64,000 bases of DNA from Rhizobium sp. NZLR1 (lineage in GTDB: Bacteria; Pseudomonadota; Alphaproteobacteria; Rhizobiales; Rhizobiaceae), in assembly GCF_017357385.1 (NCBI RefSeq), contig NZ_CP071632.1:4090001-4154000 (forward strand). Reading direction: 5' to 3'. Below the pieces are notes generated by a model. It did not search any database and was not told the origin of the DNA. It saw only the letters and a program-made list of their open reading frames with translations. A program made the position numbers and the translations under genes. Shown piece by piece: positions 47,155 through 56,501 of the stretch (within the stretch, counting starts at the first letter, position 1; each line of letters begins with the position of its first letter).

Positions 47155-48084
47155 ATGACTATTCTTCTTCTGGCCGACCACGACAATCAAAGCCTTTCCG
47201 ACCAGACCGCCAAGGCGCTGACGGCGGCAAGCCAGATCGGCGGCGACGTCCATGTTCTGGTCGCCGGCAAGGGCGCCAAGGCAGCCGCCGATGCCGCGGC
47301 AAAACTCTTCGGCGTCGCCAAGGTGCTGCTGGCCGAAAGCGACGAACTTGCCAACAATCTGGCCGAGCCGCTTTCCGACCTGATTGTTTCGCTGGCCGGT
47401 GCCTACGACACGATCATCTCGGCTGCCACCTCGACCGGCAAGAACGTGCTGCCGCGCGTCGCTGCCCTGCTCGACGTCGCCCAGGTCTCCGAAATCATCG
47501 AAGTGATCTCATCCGACACCTTCAAGCGGCCGATCTATGCCGGCAATGCCATCCAGACGGTGCAGGCAAGTGATGCGAAGAAGGTGATCACCGTGCGCAC
47601 CGCTTCCTTCGCTTCGGCAGCCGAAGGCGGTTCTGCTGCCGTCGAGGCGATCCCGGCGATCTCAGATCCGGGGCTGTCGCGTTTCGTCAAGGATGCACTG
47701 TCGGCCTCCGACCGTCCGGAGTTGACGTCGGCGAAGATCATCATCTCCGGCGGCCGGGCGCTCGGCTCGGCCGAGAAATTCCGGGAGGTCATCCTTCCCG
47801 TTGCCGACAAGCTCGGCGCTGCCGTCGGCGCCAGCCGCGCTGCCGTCGATGCCGGTTATGCGCCGAACGACTGGCAGGTCGGCCAGACCGGCAAGGTGGT
47901 GGCGCCTGATCTTTACATTGCCGCCGGCATCTCCGGCGCCATCCAGCATCTGGCCGGCATGAAGGATAGTAAGGTCATCGTCGCCATCAACAAGGACGAG
48001 GAGACGCCGATCTTCCAGGTTGCCGACTATGGCTTGGTCGCCGACCTGTTCGAGGCCCTGCCGGAATTGGAAAAGGCGCTCTAA
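47155..48084 (+). CDS. etfA: Electron transfer flavoprotein, alpha subunit
   Basis: A 309-residue ETF alpha subunit. The N-terminal domain (about 1-185) is followed by the FAD-binding C-terminal domain with [21 protein letters not shown] sequence (here [13 protein letters not shown]), [44 protein letters not shown] in parts, and [10 protein letters not shown] near the end. It binds FAD and pairs with EtfB. It begins 23 bases after etfB and its stop codon abuts a family-A repeat. Confidence 0.96.
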   Translation: MTILLLADHDNQSLSDQTAKALTAASQIGGDVHVLVAGKGAKAAADAAAKLFGVAKVLLAESDELANNLAEPLSDLIVSLAGAYDTIISAATSTGKNVLPRVAALLDVAQVSEIIEVISSDTFKRPIYAGNAIQTVQASDAKKVITVRTASFASAAEGGSAAVEAIPAISDPGLSRFVKDALSASDRPELTSAKIIISGGRALGSAEKFREVILPVADKLGAAVGASRAAVDAGYAPNDWQVGQTGKVVAPDLYIAAGISGAIQHLAGMKDSKVIVAINKDEETPIFQVADYGLVADLFEALPELEKAL

Positions 48085-48189
48085 GCGCATGCCGCGCAAA
48101 ACTGTGCAGCGGTTTTGCGGATAACGACATGCGTAAAGCGAAGACCTAAAGCGCGAGAAGCGAATCGAAAGATTCGCAACGCGCTTTAA
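48085..48189. repeat. Family-A repeat, copy 3, directly after etfA
   Basis: GCGCATGCCGCGCAAAACTG, TGCAGCGGTTTTGCG, ACATGCGTAAA, CCTAAAGCGCGAGAAGCG and a closing CAACGCGCTTTAAA occur in the order of copy 1. The inner stem is CGAATCGAAAGATTCG. It starts on the base after the etfA stop and probably separates etfBA from hbd. Confidence 0.85.
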
Positions 48190-48336
48190 ACGCGTCAAAT
48201 GCTTTTCTTTCGCACTTGCGAATGACTGGAAAATTATCTTTTATCGGGCTACTACTGCTGCCGGGCGATCCTTCGTCCGGCAGTATTGCTAAAAAATGCG
48301 GCAGCGCGGGGGCGAATGCCGTGCGGGGGTTTGGAG

Positions 48337-49218
48337 ATGAATGCGGTGTTGAAGAATATTGGTATTATCGGTGCCGGCCAGATGGGCTGCGGCATCGCGC
48401 ATGTTTCGGCCGCCGCAGGTTACAGGGTTCACATTTACGATCTCTCCCAGGATCGCATCGAATCCGGCCTTGCCACCGTCAACGGCAACCTTGCCCGCCT
48501 GGTGACGAACGGCAAGATGACCGAAGAGGAACGCAAGTCGACTTTGTCGCTCATCACAGGCTCGTCCGATGTCAATGATCTCGCCCCGTCCGATCTCGTC
48601 ATCGAGGCCGCCACCGAGGATGAAACGGTCAAGCGCAAGATCTATGCGCAGGTTTGTCCGGTCCTGAAGCCCGAGGCGCTGCTTGCCACCAACACCTCTT
48701 CCCTTTCCATCACCCGGCTAGCTGCCGCCACTGACCGCCCCGAACGCTTCATGGGCATACATTTCATGAACCCGGTGCCGGTGATGAAGCTGGTCGAACT
48801 GGTGCGCGGCATCGCGACCGATGAAAAGACCTTCTCGGCCGCCAGGGAATTCGTCGGCACGCTGGAAAAGACCATCACCGTGGCCGAGGATTTCCCGGCC
48901 TTCATCGTCAACCGCATCCTGCTGCCGATGATCAACGAGGCGATCTATACGCTCTATGAAGGCGTCGGCACGGTCGATGCCATCGATACGGCGATGAAGC
49001 TCGGCGCCAACCATCCGATGGGGCCGCTGCAGCTTGCCGATTTCATCGGCCTCGACACCTGCCTTTCGATCATGCAGGTGCTGCACGACGGCCTGGCGGA
49101 CTCGAAATACCGTCCCTGCCCGCTGCTGGTGAAATATGTCGAGGCGGGCTGGCTCGGACGCAAGTCCGGACGCGGCTTCTATGACTATCGGGGTGAAGTG
49201 CCGGTCCCGACGCGCTAG
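48337..49218 (+). CDS. 3-hydroxybutyryl-CoA dehydrogenase
   Basis: A 293-residue NAD-dependent 3-hydroxyacyl-CoA dehydrogenase. The Rossmann motif IGIIGAGQMGCGIAH is at residues 9-22, the catalytic His-Glu pair is in MGIHFMNPVPVM and DFPAFIVNRIL region, and LGANHPMGPLQLADFIGLD and GRKSGRGFYDY close the C-terminal domain. It interconverts acetoacetyl-CoA and 3-hydroxybutyryl-CoA in butyrate or polyhydroxybutyrate metabolism. The ATG at 48337 follows GGGGGTTTGGAG. Position after etfBA supports a role in acyl-CoA oxidation. Confidence 0.93.
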   Translation: MNAVLKNIGIIGAGQMGCGIAHVSAAAGYRVHIYDLSQDRIESGLATVNGNLARLVTNGKMTEEERKSTLSLITGSSDVNDLAPSDLVIEAATEDETVKRKIYAQVCPVLKPEALLATNTSSLSITRLAAATDRPERFMGIHFMNPVPVMKLVELVRGIATDEKTFSAAREFVGTLEKTITVAEDFPAFIVNRILLPMINEAIYTLYEGVGTVDAIDTAMKLGANHPMGPLQLADFIGLDTCLSIMQVLHDGLADSKYRPCPLLVKYVEAGWLGRKSGRGFYDYRGEVPVPTR

Positions 49219-49326
49219 AGCTTGAAGCCGAAAAGTGTGAGCGGTTTACTTATGACATCATGCTCTAGCTCTTTAATGTAGAACGATGATTTTAGGCCGA
49301 CCGGGCCTAAAATCATCCTGTTCTAA
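49218..49326. repeat. Family-B repeat, copy 1, overlapping the stop of the hbd gene
   Basis: GAGCTTGAAGCCGAAAAGTG, TGAGCGG, ACATCATGCTCTAGCTCTTT, AATGTAGAACGATGATTTTA, GGCC..GGCC, TAAAATCATCCTGTTCTAA. Two hairpins are visible; the second, ATGATTTTAGGCC / GGCCTAAAATCAT, is almost perfect. The TAG stop of the dehydrogenase gene runs into the element. Confidence 0.85.
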
Positions 49327-49401
49327 GCGGGTGTCGCCCGAAAGGGCGAATGGACGGCCCGCCCGCGAAATGCTTTCTTGCCGTGAACGGGAGGGAACGC
49401 C

Positions 49402-49494
49402 ATGTCGACTGAAACACCAATGTTCCTGCTGCAATGCTGCGTGCTCATCGGGCTTGCGGGTGTCTTCCTCATTAAAGGAGACGGAGACTCCTGA
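49402..49494 (+). CDS. Possible 30-residue membrane protein
   Basis: An ATG at 49402 follows the site GGGAGGGAACGCC and opens 30 codons: MSTETPMFLLQCCVLIGLAG then VFLIKGDGDS. This has the layout of a small single-helix membrane protein: short polar N-end, hydrophobic stretch with two Cys, and a charged tail. An inverted repeat (ATTAAAGGAG / CTCCTTAAT at about 49471-49508) encloses the stop. The good ribosome site is the main evidence; there is no known homologue I can name. Confidence 0.5.
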   Translation: MSTETPMFLLQCCVLIGLAGVFLIKGDGDS

Positions 49495-49505
49495 CGGGCT
49501 CCTTA

Positions 49506-49604
49506 ATGCATGCCGCCCGGAAGTGTAAGCGATTCGCAACGACATGCATCAAAACAAAGAGCTAAAGCGCGCCGCATGAATCAAATTTGATGCGACGCGC
49601 TTTA
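49506..49604. repeat. Family-A repeat, copy 4, overlapping the 3' end of tlpA
   Basis: GTGTAAGCGATTCGCAACGA, CATGCATCAAAACAAAGAG, CTAAAGCGCGCCGCATGAATC and GATGCGACGCGCTTTAG are in family-A order. The outer arm gives the TAA stop codon of the minus-strand tlpA-like gene (49602-49604). Confidence 0.8.
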
Positions 49605-50264
49605 GGATCCGATCGCGCCCTTGATCAGCGTCTTGGCATCTTCGCTGTCCCAGGCAGCCGGGCCGTTCATCGCTGAAATCAGGCAGCCCTTGTCGTCGAG
49701 CAGCAGCGTCACCGGCAGGCCGAAAGCGAGACCTTCCTTCTTTAAGCTATTGAAGACGCCGATCGTATTGTCGCGGTAAAGCTGCAGCGCATCGACGCCG
49801 ATCTCGCTCAGGAAGGCCTTCGGCTTCTCGTCGTCACCGGTATCGATATTGACCGGTACGACCTGGAACTTGTCGCTCCCCATACCCTTTTCCAGCGCGT
49901 TCAGCGCCGGCATCTCCTCGCGGCAGGGCACGCACCACGTGGCCCACAGATTGAGAAGCACAGTCTTGCCAGTAAAATGATCGAGCGTCATCGCCTTGCC
50001 GTCAGGGCCGTTGAATGTAACCGCAGTCAGCTTGCGCGGTTCGTTGGCGGCGACCATGGCGGCGACCTGCCCCTTCATCAGCGGCGTCAGATTGGCAGCG
50101 CGTTCCCTAGCCAGCGCGCATTCGGCCGAAGCGGTATTGCCGATGCCATTGCCAATCCCCGTCTCCTTCACGTATACCGCTGCCGCACCGGCAACAACGC
50201 CTGCAACGGCGGCGATTGCGATCAATTTTACGGACGGCAGGCCGAAGGGTTTTCTCGTCGTCAT
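49602..50264 (-). CDS. TlpA-family thiol:disulfide reductase, membrane-anchored
   Basis: A 220-residue protein anchored by an N-terminal helix ([19 protein letters not shown], about 13-32) with a periplasmic thioredoxin domain. The active site [16 protein letters not shown] carries the CxxC pair near residue 115, and [12 protein letters not shown] has the cis-Pro. In rhizobia TlpA reduces cytochrome oxidase CuA-site cysteines. A start at 50264 follows CTGGAGAATGAA. It is divergent from argH with only 26 bases between starts, so the two promoters must reach into the neighbouring coding region. Confidence 0.9.
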   Translation of the reverse strand: MTTRKPFGLPSVKLIAIAAVAGVVAGAAAVYVKETGIGNGIGNTASAECALARERAANLTPLMKGQVAAMVAANEPRKLTAVTFNGPDGKAMTLDHFTGKTVLLNLWATWCVPCREEMPALNALEKGMGSDKFQVVPVNIDTGDDEKPKAFLSEIGVDALQLYRDNTIGVFNSLKKEGLAFGLPVTLLLDDKGCLISAMNGPAAWDSEDAKTLIKGAIGS

Positions 50265-50290
50265 TTCATTCTCCAGGACGGGCATCTTCC

Positions 50291-51694
50291 ATGGCCGAGA
50301 GCAAAACCGAAACCAAATCCTCCAACCAGATGTGGGGCGGGCGCTTCGCTTCCGGCCCGGACGCGATCATGGAGGAGATAAATGCCTCGATCGGTTTCGA
50401 CAAGAAGCTATTCGCGCAGGATATCCGCGGCTCGATCGCCCACGCGACCATGCTCGCCCATCAGGGGATCATTTCCGCTGACGATAAGGACAAGATCGTT
50501 CACGGGCTAAACACGATCCTGTCAGAAATCGAAAGCGGCAATTTCGAATTCTCGCGACAGCTCGAAGACATTCATATGAATGTCGAAGCGCGCCTGGCGA
50601 CGCTGATCGGACCGGTAGCCGGCCGGCTGCACACCGCCCGCTCGCGCAACGATCAGGTAGCGCTCGACTTCCGCCTCTGGGTGAAGGAAGAGCTTGAGAA
50701 AACTGAACGGATGCTGACCGGCCTGATCGCCGCCTTCCTCGACCGCGCCGAGGAACATGCCGAAAGCGTCATGCCGGGCTTCACCCATCTGCAGACCGCC
50801 CAGCCCGTGACCTTCGGCCATCACTGCATGGCCTATGTCGAAATGTTCGGCCGTGACCGCTCGCGCGTGCGCCACGCCATCGAGCACCTGGACGAAAGCC
50901 CGATCGGCGCGGCAGCCCTTGCCGGCACCGGTTATCCGATCGACCGCCATATGACTGCCAAGGCGCTCGGTTTCCGCGAGCCGACCCGCAACTCCATCGA
51001 TACGGTCTCCGACCGCGACTTCGCCATCGAGTTCCTGTCGATCGCCGCAATTGCTGGTATGCACCTTTCGCGTCTGGCGGAAGAGATCGTCATCTGGTCG
51101 ACCCCGCAATTCGGTTTCGTCCGTCTCTCCGACGCCTTCTCGACCGGCTCCTCGATCATGCCGCAGAAGAAGAATCCGGATGCCGCCGAACTGGTGCGCG
51201 CCAAGACCGGCCGCATCAACGGCTCGCTGGTGGCCCTTCTGACGATCATGAAGGGCCTGCCTCTCGCCTATTCCAAGGACATGCAGGAAGACAAGGAACA
51301 GGTGTTCGACGCGGCCGAGAGTCTGGAACTGGCGATTGCCGCCATGACCGGTATGGTGCGCGACATGACCGTCAACACCGCGCGCATGAAGGCGGCGGCC
51401 GGTTCCGGCTACTCGACGGCGACCGATCTTGCCGACTGGCTGGTGCGCGAAGCGGGCCTCCCCTTCCGTGATGCCCATCACGTCACCGGCCGCGCCGTCG
51501 CACTTGCCGAAAGCAAGAGCTGCGACCTTGCCGAACTTCCGCTCTCCGACCTGCAGGCGATCCATCCCGACATCACCGACAAGGTCTACGACGTGCTGAC
51601 CGTCGAGGCCTCGGTCGCCAGCCGCAAGAGCTTCGGCGGCACGGCGCCGTCCGAGGTACGCAGGCAGATCGCCTTCTGGCGCGCCCGTAACTGA
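50291..51694 (+). CDS. argH: Argininosuccinate lyase
   Basis: A 467-residue fumarase-superfamily enzyme that splits argininosuccinate to arginine and fumarate. The motif [15 protein letters not shown] (signature loop with catalytic Ser) is near residue 292, and THLQTAQP supplies another active-site block. Length is normal. The start at 50291 follows AGGACGGG. The lptM-lysA genes lie downstream on the same strand after a gap of 150 bases with a GGCGGC-GAAA-GCCGCC hairpin (51702-51717). Confidence 0.96.
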   Translation: MAESKTETKSSNQMWGGRFASGPDAIMEEINASIGFDKKLFAQDIRGSIAHATMLAHQGIISADDKDKIVHGLNTILSEIESGNFEFSRQLEDIHMNVEARLATLIGPVAGRLHTARSRNDQVALDFRLWVKEELEKTERMLTGLIAAFLDRAEEHAESVMPGFTHLQTAQPVTFGHHCMAYVEMFGRDRSRVRHAIEHLDESPIGAAALAGTGYPIDRHMTAKALGFREPTRNSIDTVSDRDFAIEFLSIAAIAGMHLSRLAEEIVIWSTPQFGFVRLSDAFSTGSSIMPQKKNPDAAELVRAKTGRINGSLVALLTIMKGLPLAYSKDMQEDKEQVFDAAESLELAIAAMTGMVRDMTVNTARMKAAAGSGYSTATDLADWLVREAGLPFRDAHHVTGRAVALAESKSCDLAELPLSDLQAIHPDITDKVYDVLTVEASVASRKSFGGTAPSEVRRQIAFWRARN

Positions 51695-51844
51695 AATGTC
51701 AGGCGGCGAAAGCCGCCGCGATCTTGCCGTCTACGCGGGAAGACCGTCCAACAATCAGGGTGCACAAGGCGGATAAACTTCGCTATGAAGATCTCCATCA
51801 TCCGCCATGAATGATGCCATCAAATGCCGCCGAAGAGGATATCC

Positions 51845-52039
51845 ATGCAGAAGAGCTTGCCGCACCTCATCCGCCTGACGGCGGTTCTCGCCGTCATCGG
51901 CCTTGCCGTTGCCGGATGCGGGCGCAAGGGCGACCTCGATCCGCCGAGTGCTGCGGCAACCAAGGAAGGTGACGTTTCCAAGCCGACGAAAAAGCCGGGA
52001 ACCGTCGACAAGCCCTTCCTTCTCGATCCCCTTCTTTAA
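51845..52039 (+). CDS. lptM: LptM-like small lipoprotein (YifL family)
   Basis: A 64-residue lipoprotein with signal peptide MQKSLPHLIRLTAVLAVIGL and lipobox LAVAGC, so Cys is lipidated near residue 24. After it comes GRKGDLDPPS, the signature of LptM (YifL), which in E. coli helps LptD reach its native disulfide state. It is followed after 11 bases by lysA, matching the yifL-dapF arrangement of diaminopimelate and lysine genes. The start at 51845 is preceded by a GAGGAT site. Confidence 0.85.
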   Translation: MQKSLPHLIRLTAVLAVIGLAVAGCGRKGDLDPPSAAATKEGDVSKPTKKPGTVDKPFLLDPLL

Positions 52040-52050
52040 GGCACAAGCCC

Positions 52051-53319
52051 GTGAACCATTTCGAGTACCGAGACGGCGTCCTGCATTCCGAGAACGTCCC
52101 CGTTCCCGAGATCGCCAAGGCGGTCGGCACACCTTTTTATGTCTATTCCACCGCAACGCTAGAGCGCCATTACCGCGTCTTTTCGGAAGCATTCGCTGAC
52201 ATGGACTCGATGGTTTGTTATGCGATGAAGGCGAACTCTAACCAGGCGGTGCTGAAGACACTCGGCCGCCTCGGCGCCGGTATCGACGTCGTCTCCGAGG
52301 GCGAGCTGCGCCGCGCGCTCGCTGCCGACATTCCCGCCAGCCGCATCATGTTTTCGGGTGTCGGCAAGACGCCGCAGGAGATGGATTTCGCTCTCGAGGC
52401 AGGCATCTACTGTTTCAACGTCGAATCCGAGCCCGAGCTCGAAATCCTCAATCAGCGCGCCATCAAGGCCGGGACGAAAGCGCCGGTCTCCTTCCGCATC
52501 AACCCTGACGTCGATGCAAAAACCCATTCCAAGATCTCGACCGGCAAGAAGGAAAACAAATTCGGCATCTCCTGGGAGCGTGCCCGCGCCATCTATGCCC
52601 ATGCCGCCAAGCTGCCGGGCATCGAGGTCACCGGCATCGACATGCATATCGGCAGCCAGATCACCGAATTGCAGCCCTTCGACGACGCCTTCAGGCTGTT
52701 GCACGATCTTGTCGCGACGCTGCGCGCCGACGGCCACACCATCGATCACGTCGATATCGGCGGCGGTCTCGGCATCCCCTATAAGGACGACAACAATCCG
52801 CCGCCGCTGCCGGATGCCTATGCGGCCATAGTCAAGAACCAGTTGCGCGGCCTCAACTGCAAGATCATCACCGAACCCGGCCGCCTGATCGTCGGCAATG
52901 CCGGTATCCTGGTGACCGAGGTTCTCTATGTGAAGGATGGCGGCGAAAAGACCTTCGTCATCGTCGATGGCGCGATGAACGATCTCATCCGCCCGACGCT
53001 CTACGAGGCCTATCACGAGATCCGCCCGGTGACGATTTCGGCGGCGAACGCCCCGCGCATCCGCGCCGACGTCGTTGGCCCCGTCTGCGAGACCGGCGAT
53101 TATTTGGCACTCGACCGCGAGATGGCGATGCCGAAGCCCGGCGACTTGATGGCCGTCAGCACTGCCGGCGCTTACGGCGCGGTCCAGGCCGGCACTTATA
53201 ATAGCCGGCTGCTGGTGCCCGAAGTTCTGGTCAGAGGCAGCGATTTCCATACGATTCGCCCGCGCAGAACCTATGCCGAACTGATCAGCCTCGACTCCGT
53301 TCCGGCCTGGCTCGATTAA
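52051..53319 (+). CDS. lysA: Diaminopimelate decarboxylase
   Basis: A 422-residue PLP enzyme that makes lysine from meso-diaminopimelate. The PLP lysine lies in CYAMKANSNQAVL (about residue 61), the PLP-phosphate loop HIGSQI and GGGLGIPY follow, and the catalytic Cys is in GPVCETGDYLAL (about residue 350). It starts with GTG at 52051, which keeps the usual N-terminus MNHFEYRDGVLHSE. The gene completes the pathway opened by lysC in this window, though the two are 42 kb apart. Its stop codon is part of a family-B repeat. Confidence 0.96.
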   Translation: MNHFEYRDGVLHSENVPVPEIAKAVGTPFYVYSTATLERHYRVFSEAFADMDSMVCYAMKANSNQAVLKTLGRLGAGIDVVSEGELRRALAADIPASRIMFSGVGKTPQEMDFALEAGIYCFNVESEPELEILNQRAIKAGTKAPVSFRINPDVDAKTHSKISTGKKENKFGISWERARAIYAHAAKLPGIEVTGIDMHIGSQITELQPFDDAFRLLHDLVATLRADGHTIDHVDIGGGLGIPYKDDNNPPPLPDAYAAIVKNQLRGLNCKIITEPGRLIVGNAGILVTEVLYVKDGGEKTFVIVDGAMNDLIRPTLYEAYHEIRPVTISAANAPRIRADVVGPVCETGDYLALDREMAMPKPGDLMAVSTAGAYGAVQAGTYNSRLLVPEVLVRGSDFHTIRPRRTYAELISLDSVPAWLD

Positions 53320-53432
53320 AGCATGATGCCGAAAAGTGTATACGGTTTTCTCATGACATCGTGCTCTAACTATTTAATTTAGAACAGGATCCAGATTTTA
53401 GGCCGAGTGGGCCTATCATCACCCTGTTCTAA
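53317..53432. repeat. Family-B repeat, copy 2, overlapping the lysA stop
   Basis: TAAAGCATGATGCCGAAAAG, TGTATACGGTTTTCTCATGA, CATCGTGCTCTAACTATTTA, ATTTAGAACAGGATCCAGAT, TTTAGGCCGAGTGGGCC, ATCACCCTGTTCTAA. It begins with the TAA of lysA and is joined at its 3' end to a family-A copy. Confidence 0.85.
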
Positions 53433-53523
53433 AGCATGTCGCGCAAGAGTGTGCAGCGCACGACTGCGTAAAACAAAGACTTAAAGCGTGGGGAGCAATC
53501 TGAAAGATCGCGACGCGCTTTAA
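53431..53523. repeat. Family-A repeat, copy 5, fused head-to-tail to a family-B copy
   Basis: AAAGCATGTCGCGCAAGAGT, GTGCAGCGCACGACTGCGTA, AAACAAAGACTTAAAGCGTG, GATCGCGACGCGCTTTAA occur in the family-A order. The junction CTAAAGCATG is shared with the end of the preceding family-B copy, giving a composite of about 207 bases upstream of the DUF4175 gene. Confidence 0.85.
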
Positions 53524-53688
53524 CCAGCCATCACTTTTTGGCGAATTAACGTGAAAAGCCGGTATGGCCGGCCGCTCGCCCTCGCCTTCGCCACAAAGAG
53601 TGTTATCCTTGTCAGTCATGAGCGTATTGCCCTGCAATCGCCGGAAGCGCCCTCTGTTTCAGAACGCCAGATCGCGGAGACCGGACCG

Positions 53689-56358
53689 ATGACAAGCCCC
53701 TCAAGGCAGAGGAAAGGTGCATTTGCGCTCCGCCCCTCGCTTGCCCGGCTGGTGACGACAAAACGCCTGCTGGCGCGTGTTGTGCTGTTTTTCGAGCAGT
53801 TACTGCCACCTTTGATGCCGGTTCTGGCAGTGATCGCCTTCTATCTCTCCGTCTCCTGGTTCGGCATCTTTCGCAGCGTGCCTGACTGGCTGCGCATCCT
53901 GCTGCTGATTGCCTTTGCCGCTGCTTTTGTCGTCTCGCTCCTGCCCTTCCGCACTCTGCGCTGGCCGAAGGTCGCCGAAGCCGACCGCATGCTGGAAGAG
54001 CGCAACGGCCTGCCGCACCAGCCGGTCACCGTCCAGGAAGACGAGCCGGCCTTCGATACGCCCTTCGCCCGGGCGCTCTGGCGCGAGCACCAGACGCGCA
54101 TGGCCGAAAAGATCGCTGCACTCGATGCCGGACTGCCGCGGCCTGATATCGCCGTGCATGACCGTTTCGCGCTGCGCGCCGTGCCGGCGCTGCTGCTGGT
54201 CACCGCCTTTGCCTATTCACTGTCGATCAACGGCGGCTCGATCGGTGACGCGTTGCAGGCAGCATCCGAGCACGTCACCGTCGATCCGGCCGTGCGCATC
54301 GACGCCTGGGTGACGCCGCCCTCCTACACCGGCCGCGCCCCGGTCTATCTGACCGCTGACGGCAGCGAGCAGGGGTCGATCGGCATTCCGCAGTTTTCCG
54401 GCCTCACTGTGCGCGTCAGCGGCGGCAAGACAGCCGAAAAGGTCGTATTCCGCAAGGCAAACGGCGAGGCGCAGGATATCGCCGTGCAGGCGGATACCAA
54501 GCCGCAGCAGGCGGCGGCATCCGGCAGTCAACAGCCGAATACGGTCCCAACCGGCCAGGTCCCGGCCAACCAGGCTCCCGTCGCCCAGACCCATGTGATG
54601 AAGCTCGAGGAGAATGGCGCCCTCGAAGTCAACGGTCGCCGCTGGAGCTTCGAGGTTCTCCCCGACAAGGCGCCGGAAATTGCTTTCGACGGCATGCCGA
54701 AACCCAGCGTCAACGGCGCGCTTGAAATCGGCTTTACCGTCAAGGACGACTACGGCGTCCAGGAGGCGCATGCGGAGATCGTTCCCGTCGAAACCGATCC
54801 GACGGCGACGCCGCTCTATCCCTTGCCGGAATACCGGCTGGATATTCCCCGCCGTAACGCCCGTGACGCCAAGGGCGTGACCAGCCGCAACCTGACCGAA
54901 CATCCGCTTGCCGGAAAGCGCGTGCGCGTGACGCTCGTCGCAAAGGATGGCGCCGGCCAGACCGGCCGCAGCCCGCCGTATGAGATGACCTTGCCGTCGC
55001 GGCCCTTCAACGAGCCGCTTGCCGCCGCCGTCGCCGAGGAACGGCAGGTTTTCGCGCTCGACACCCGCAAGATGCCGCAGGCGATCGCACTGAACGAGGC
55101 GCTGACCATCCGTCCCGAGGAGACCATCCCCAAGCTCACCAACTATCTCCTGCTGGAATCCGCTTTGACGCGCATGAAGCTCGCAAAGGGTGAGGATGCA
55201 CTCAAGGATACGGCCCAATATCTCTGGGAGATTGCACTCGGCATGGAGGACGGCGATCTTTCGCTTGCCGAGCGCAAGCTGCGCGAAGCCCAGCAGAAGC
55301 TTGCCGACGCATTGGACCGCAACGCCCCCGACGCCGAGATCAAGAAGCTGATGGATGAGCTGCGCAAGGCGATGCAGGACTATATGACCGAGCTTGCCCA
55401 ACGCATGCAGAACGCGCCGATGCAGCCGAACCAGAATGCGCAGAACATCCTGCGCCAGCAGGATCTGGAACGGATGATGGACCAGATCGAGAATCTCGCC
55501 CGCTCCGGCAATCGTGACGCCGCCCAGCAGATGCTGTCGGAATTGCAGCGGATGATGAACAATCTGCAGGCCGGCCGCCCGCAGCGCGGCCAACAGAGCC
55601 AGGAAAACAGCGAGGCCCGAAAGCAGATCGACAAGCTCGGCGAGATTCTGCGCGACCAGCAGAAGTTGATGGATCAGACCTTCCGCCTCGATCAGCAGCT
55701 CAGGGACCGCATGCAACGCGGCGAACCCGATATGGGTGAAAACGATCCGCTGCTCGACGAGATGAACCCCGGAGAAAACGGCGAACCGCAGGATCAGCAG
55801 CAGGGCCAGCAAGGCAAAGACGGCCAGCAGCCCTCCGACCAGATGACCGCCGAGCAGTTGCGCGAGGCATTGAAGCAGCTGCGCGCTCAGCAGGATGCGC
55901 TCGGCAGGCAGCTCGGCGAATTGCAGAAGGGCCTCGGCGAGATGGGCATGAAGCCTGGCCCGGGCTTCGGACAGGCGCAACGCGAGATGGAAGGCGCCGG
56001 TCGCGAACTCGGCCAGGGGCATGGCCAGCCGGCCATCGAAGGCCAGGGCCGCGCGCTCGAAGCACTTCGCCAGGGCGCCCGCGACATGATGAACCAGATG
56101 ATGCAGGCGCAACAGGGCCAGCAAGGGCAGGGTCCGAACGGCCAGATGAGCCAGGGCGGCGACCAAAATGGCCGCGACCCGCTCGGCCGGCCACGCCCCC
56201 CGGGACCGGATTTCGGCGACAACAGCGTGAAGGTTCCCGACGAGATCGACGTTCAGCGCGCCCGAGAAATCCTCGACGCGATCCGCGAGAAGCTCGGCAA
56301 CAATCCGCCGCAGGAAATGGAACGGCGGTATCTCGAACGGTTGCTGGACATCCAGTAA
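53689..56358 (+). CDS. DUF4175 / TIGR02302 family membrane protein
   Basis: An 889-residue protein. Two or three transmembrane segments lie at the N-terminus (VVLFFEQLLPPLMPVLAVIAF region and WLRILLLIAFAAAFVVSLL). An extracytoplasmic beta-rich domain follows (about 200-480, VDAWVTPPSYTGRAPVYL-like sequence). From about 600 to 870 it is low-complexity, rich in Gln, Met and Gly, and coiled-coil forming. The family is confined to alphaproteobacteria and its function is unknown; an envelope role is likely. ATG 53689 with GGAGA eight bases before it is preferred over a GTG at 53551. Confidence 0.87.
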   Translation: MTSPSRQRKGAFALRPSLARLVTTKRLLARVVLFFEQLLPPLMPVLAVIAFYLSVSWFGIFRSVPDWLRILLLIAFAAAFVVSLLPFRTLRWPKVAEADRMLEERNGLPHQPVTVQEDEPAFDTPFARALWREHQTRMAEKIAALDAGLPRPDIAVHDRFALRAVPALLLVTAFAYSLSINGGSIGDALQAASEHVTVDPAVRIDAWVTPPSYTGRAPVYLTADGSEQGSIGIPQFSGLTVRVSGGKTAEKVVFRKANGEAQDIAVQADTKPQQAAASGSQQPNTVPTGQVPANQAPVAQTHVMKLEENGALEVNGRRWSFEVLPDKAPEIAFDGMPKPSVNGALEIGFTVKDDYGVQEAHAEIVPVETDPTATPLYPLPEYRLDIPRRNARDAKGVTSRNLTEHPLAGKRVRVTLVAKDGAGQTGRSPPYEMTLPSRPFNEPLAAAVAEERQVFALDTRKMPQAIALNEALTIRPEETIPKLTNYLLLESALTRMKLAKGEDALKDTAQYLWEIALGMEDGDLSLAERKLREAQQKLADALDRNAPDAEIKKLMDELRKAMQDYMTELAQRMQNAPMQPNQNAQNILRQQDLERMMDQIENLARSGNRDAAQQMLSELQRMMNNLQAGRPQRGQQSQENSEARKQIDKLGEILRDQQKLMDQTFRLDQQLRDRMQRGEPDMGENDPLLDEMNPGENGEPQDQQQGQQGKDGQQPSDQMTAEQLREALKQLRAQQDALGRQLGELQKGLGEMGMKPGPGFGQAQREMEGAGRELGQGHGQPAIEGQGRALEALRQGARDMMNQMMQAQQGQQGQGPNGQMSQGGDQNGRDPLGRPRPPGPDFGDNSVKVPDEIDVQRAREILDAIREKLGNNPPQEMERRYLERLLDIQ

Positions 56359-56394
56359 GCTGACGCCACCGTGACATGACACGCGCACCGGCGC

Positions 56395-56500
56395 AGGGAT
56401 TTTAGGCCGGATCGGCATAAAATTTGAATCCGGATCTCATCAAGAAAACGAGCGGAATACCGTCCAAAAACCGTACTCAGTTTTCACCGTCATGCTCTGA
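56395..56500. repeat. Degenerate family-B repeat, rearranged
   Basis: The hairpin half GGGATTTTAGGCCGGATCGG, CATAAAATTT appears first. The other half follows in inverted orientation: AAAACCGTACTCAGTTTTCA, CCGTCATGCTCTGA. Thus this copy has its modules swapped relative to the canonical order. Confidence 0.65.
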
Positions 56501-56501
56501 T

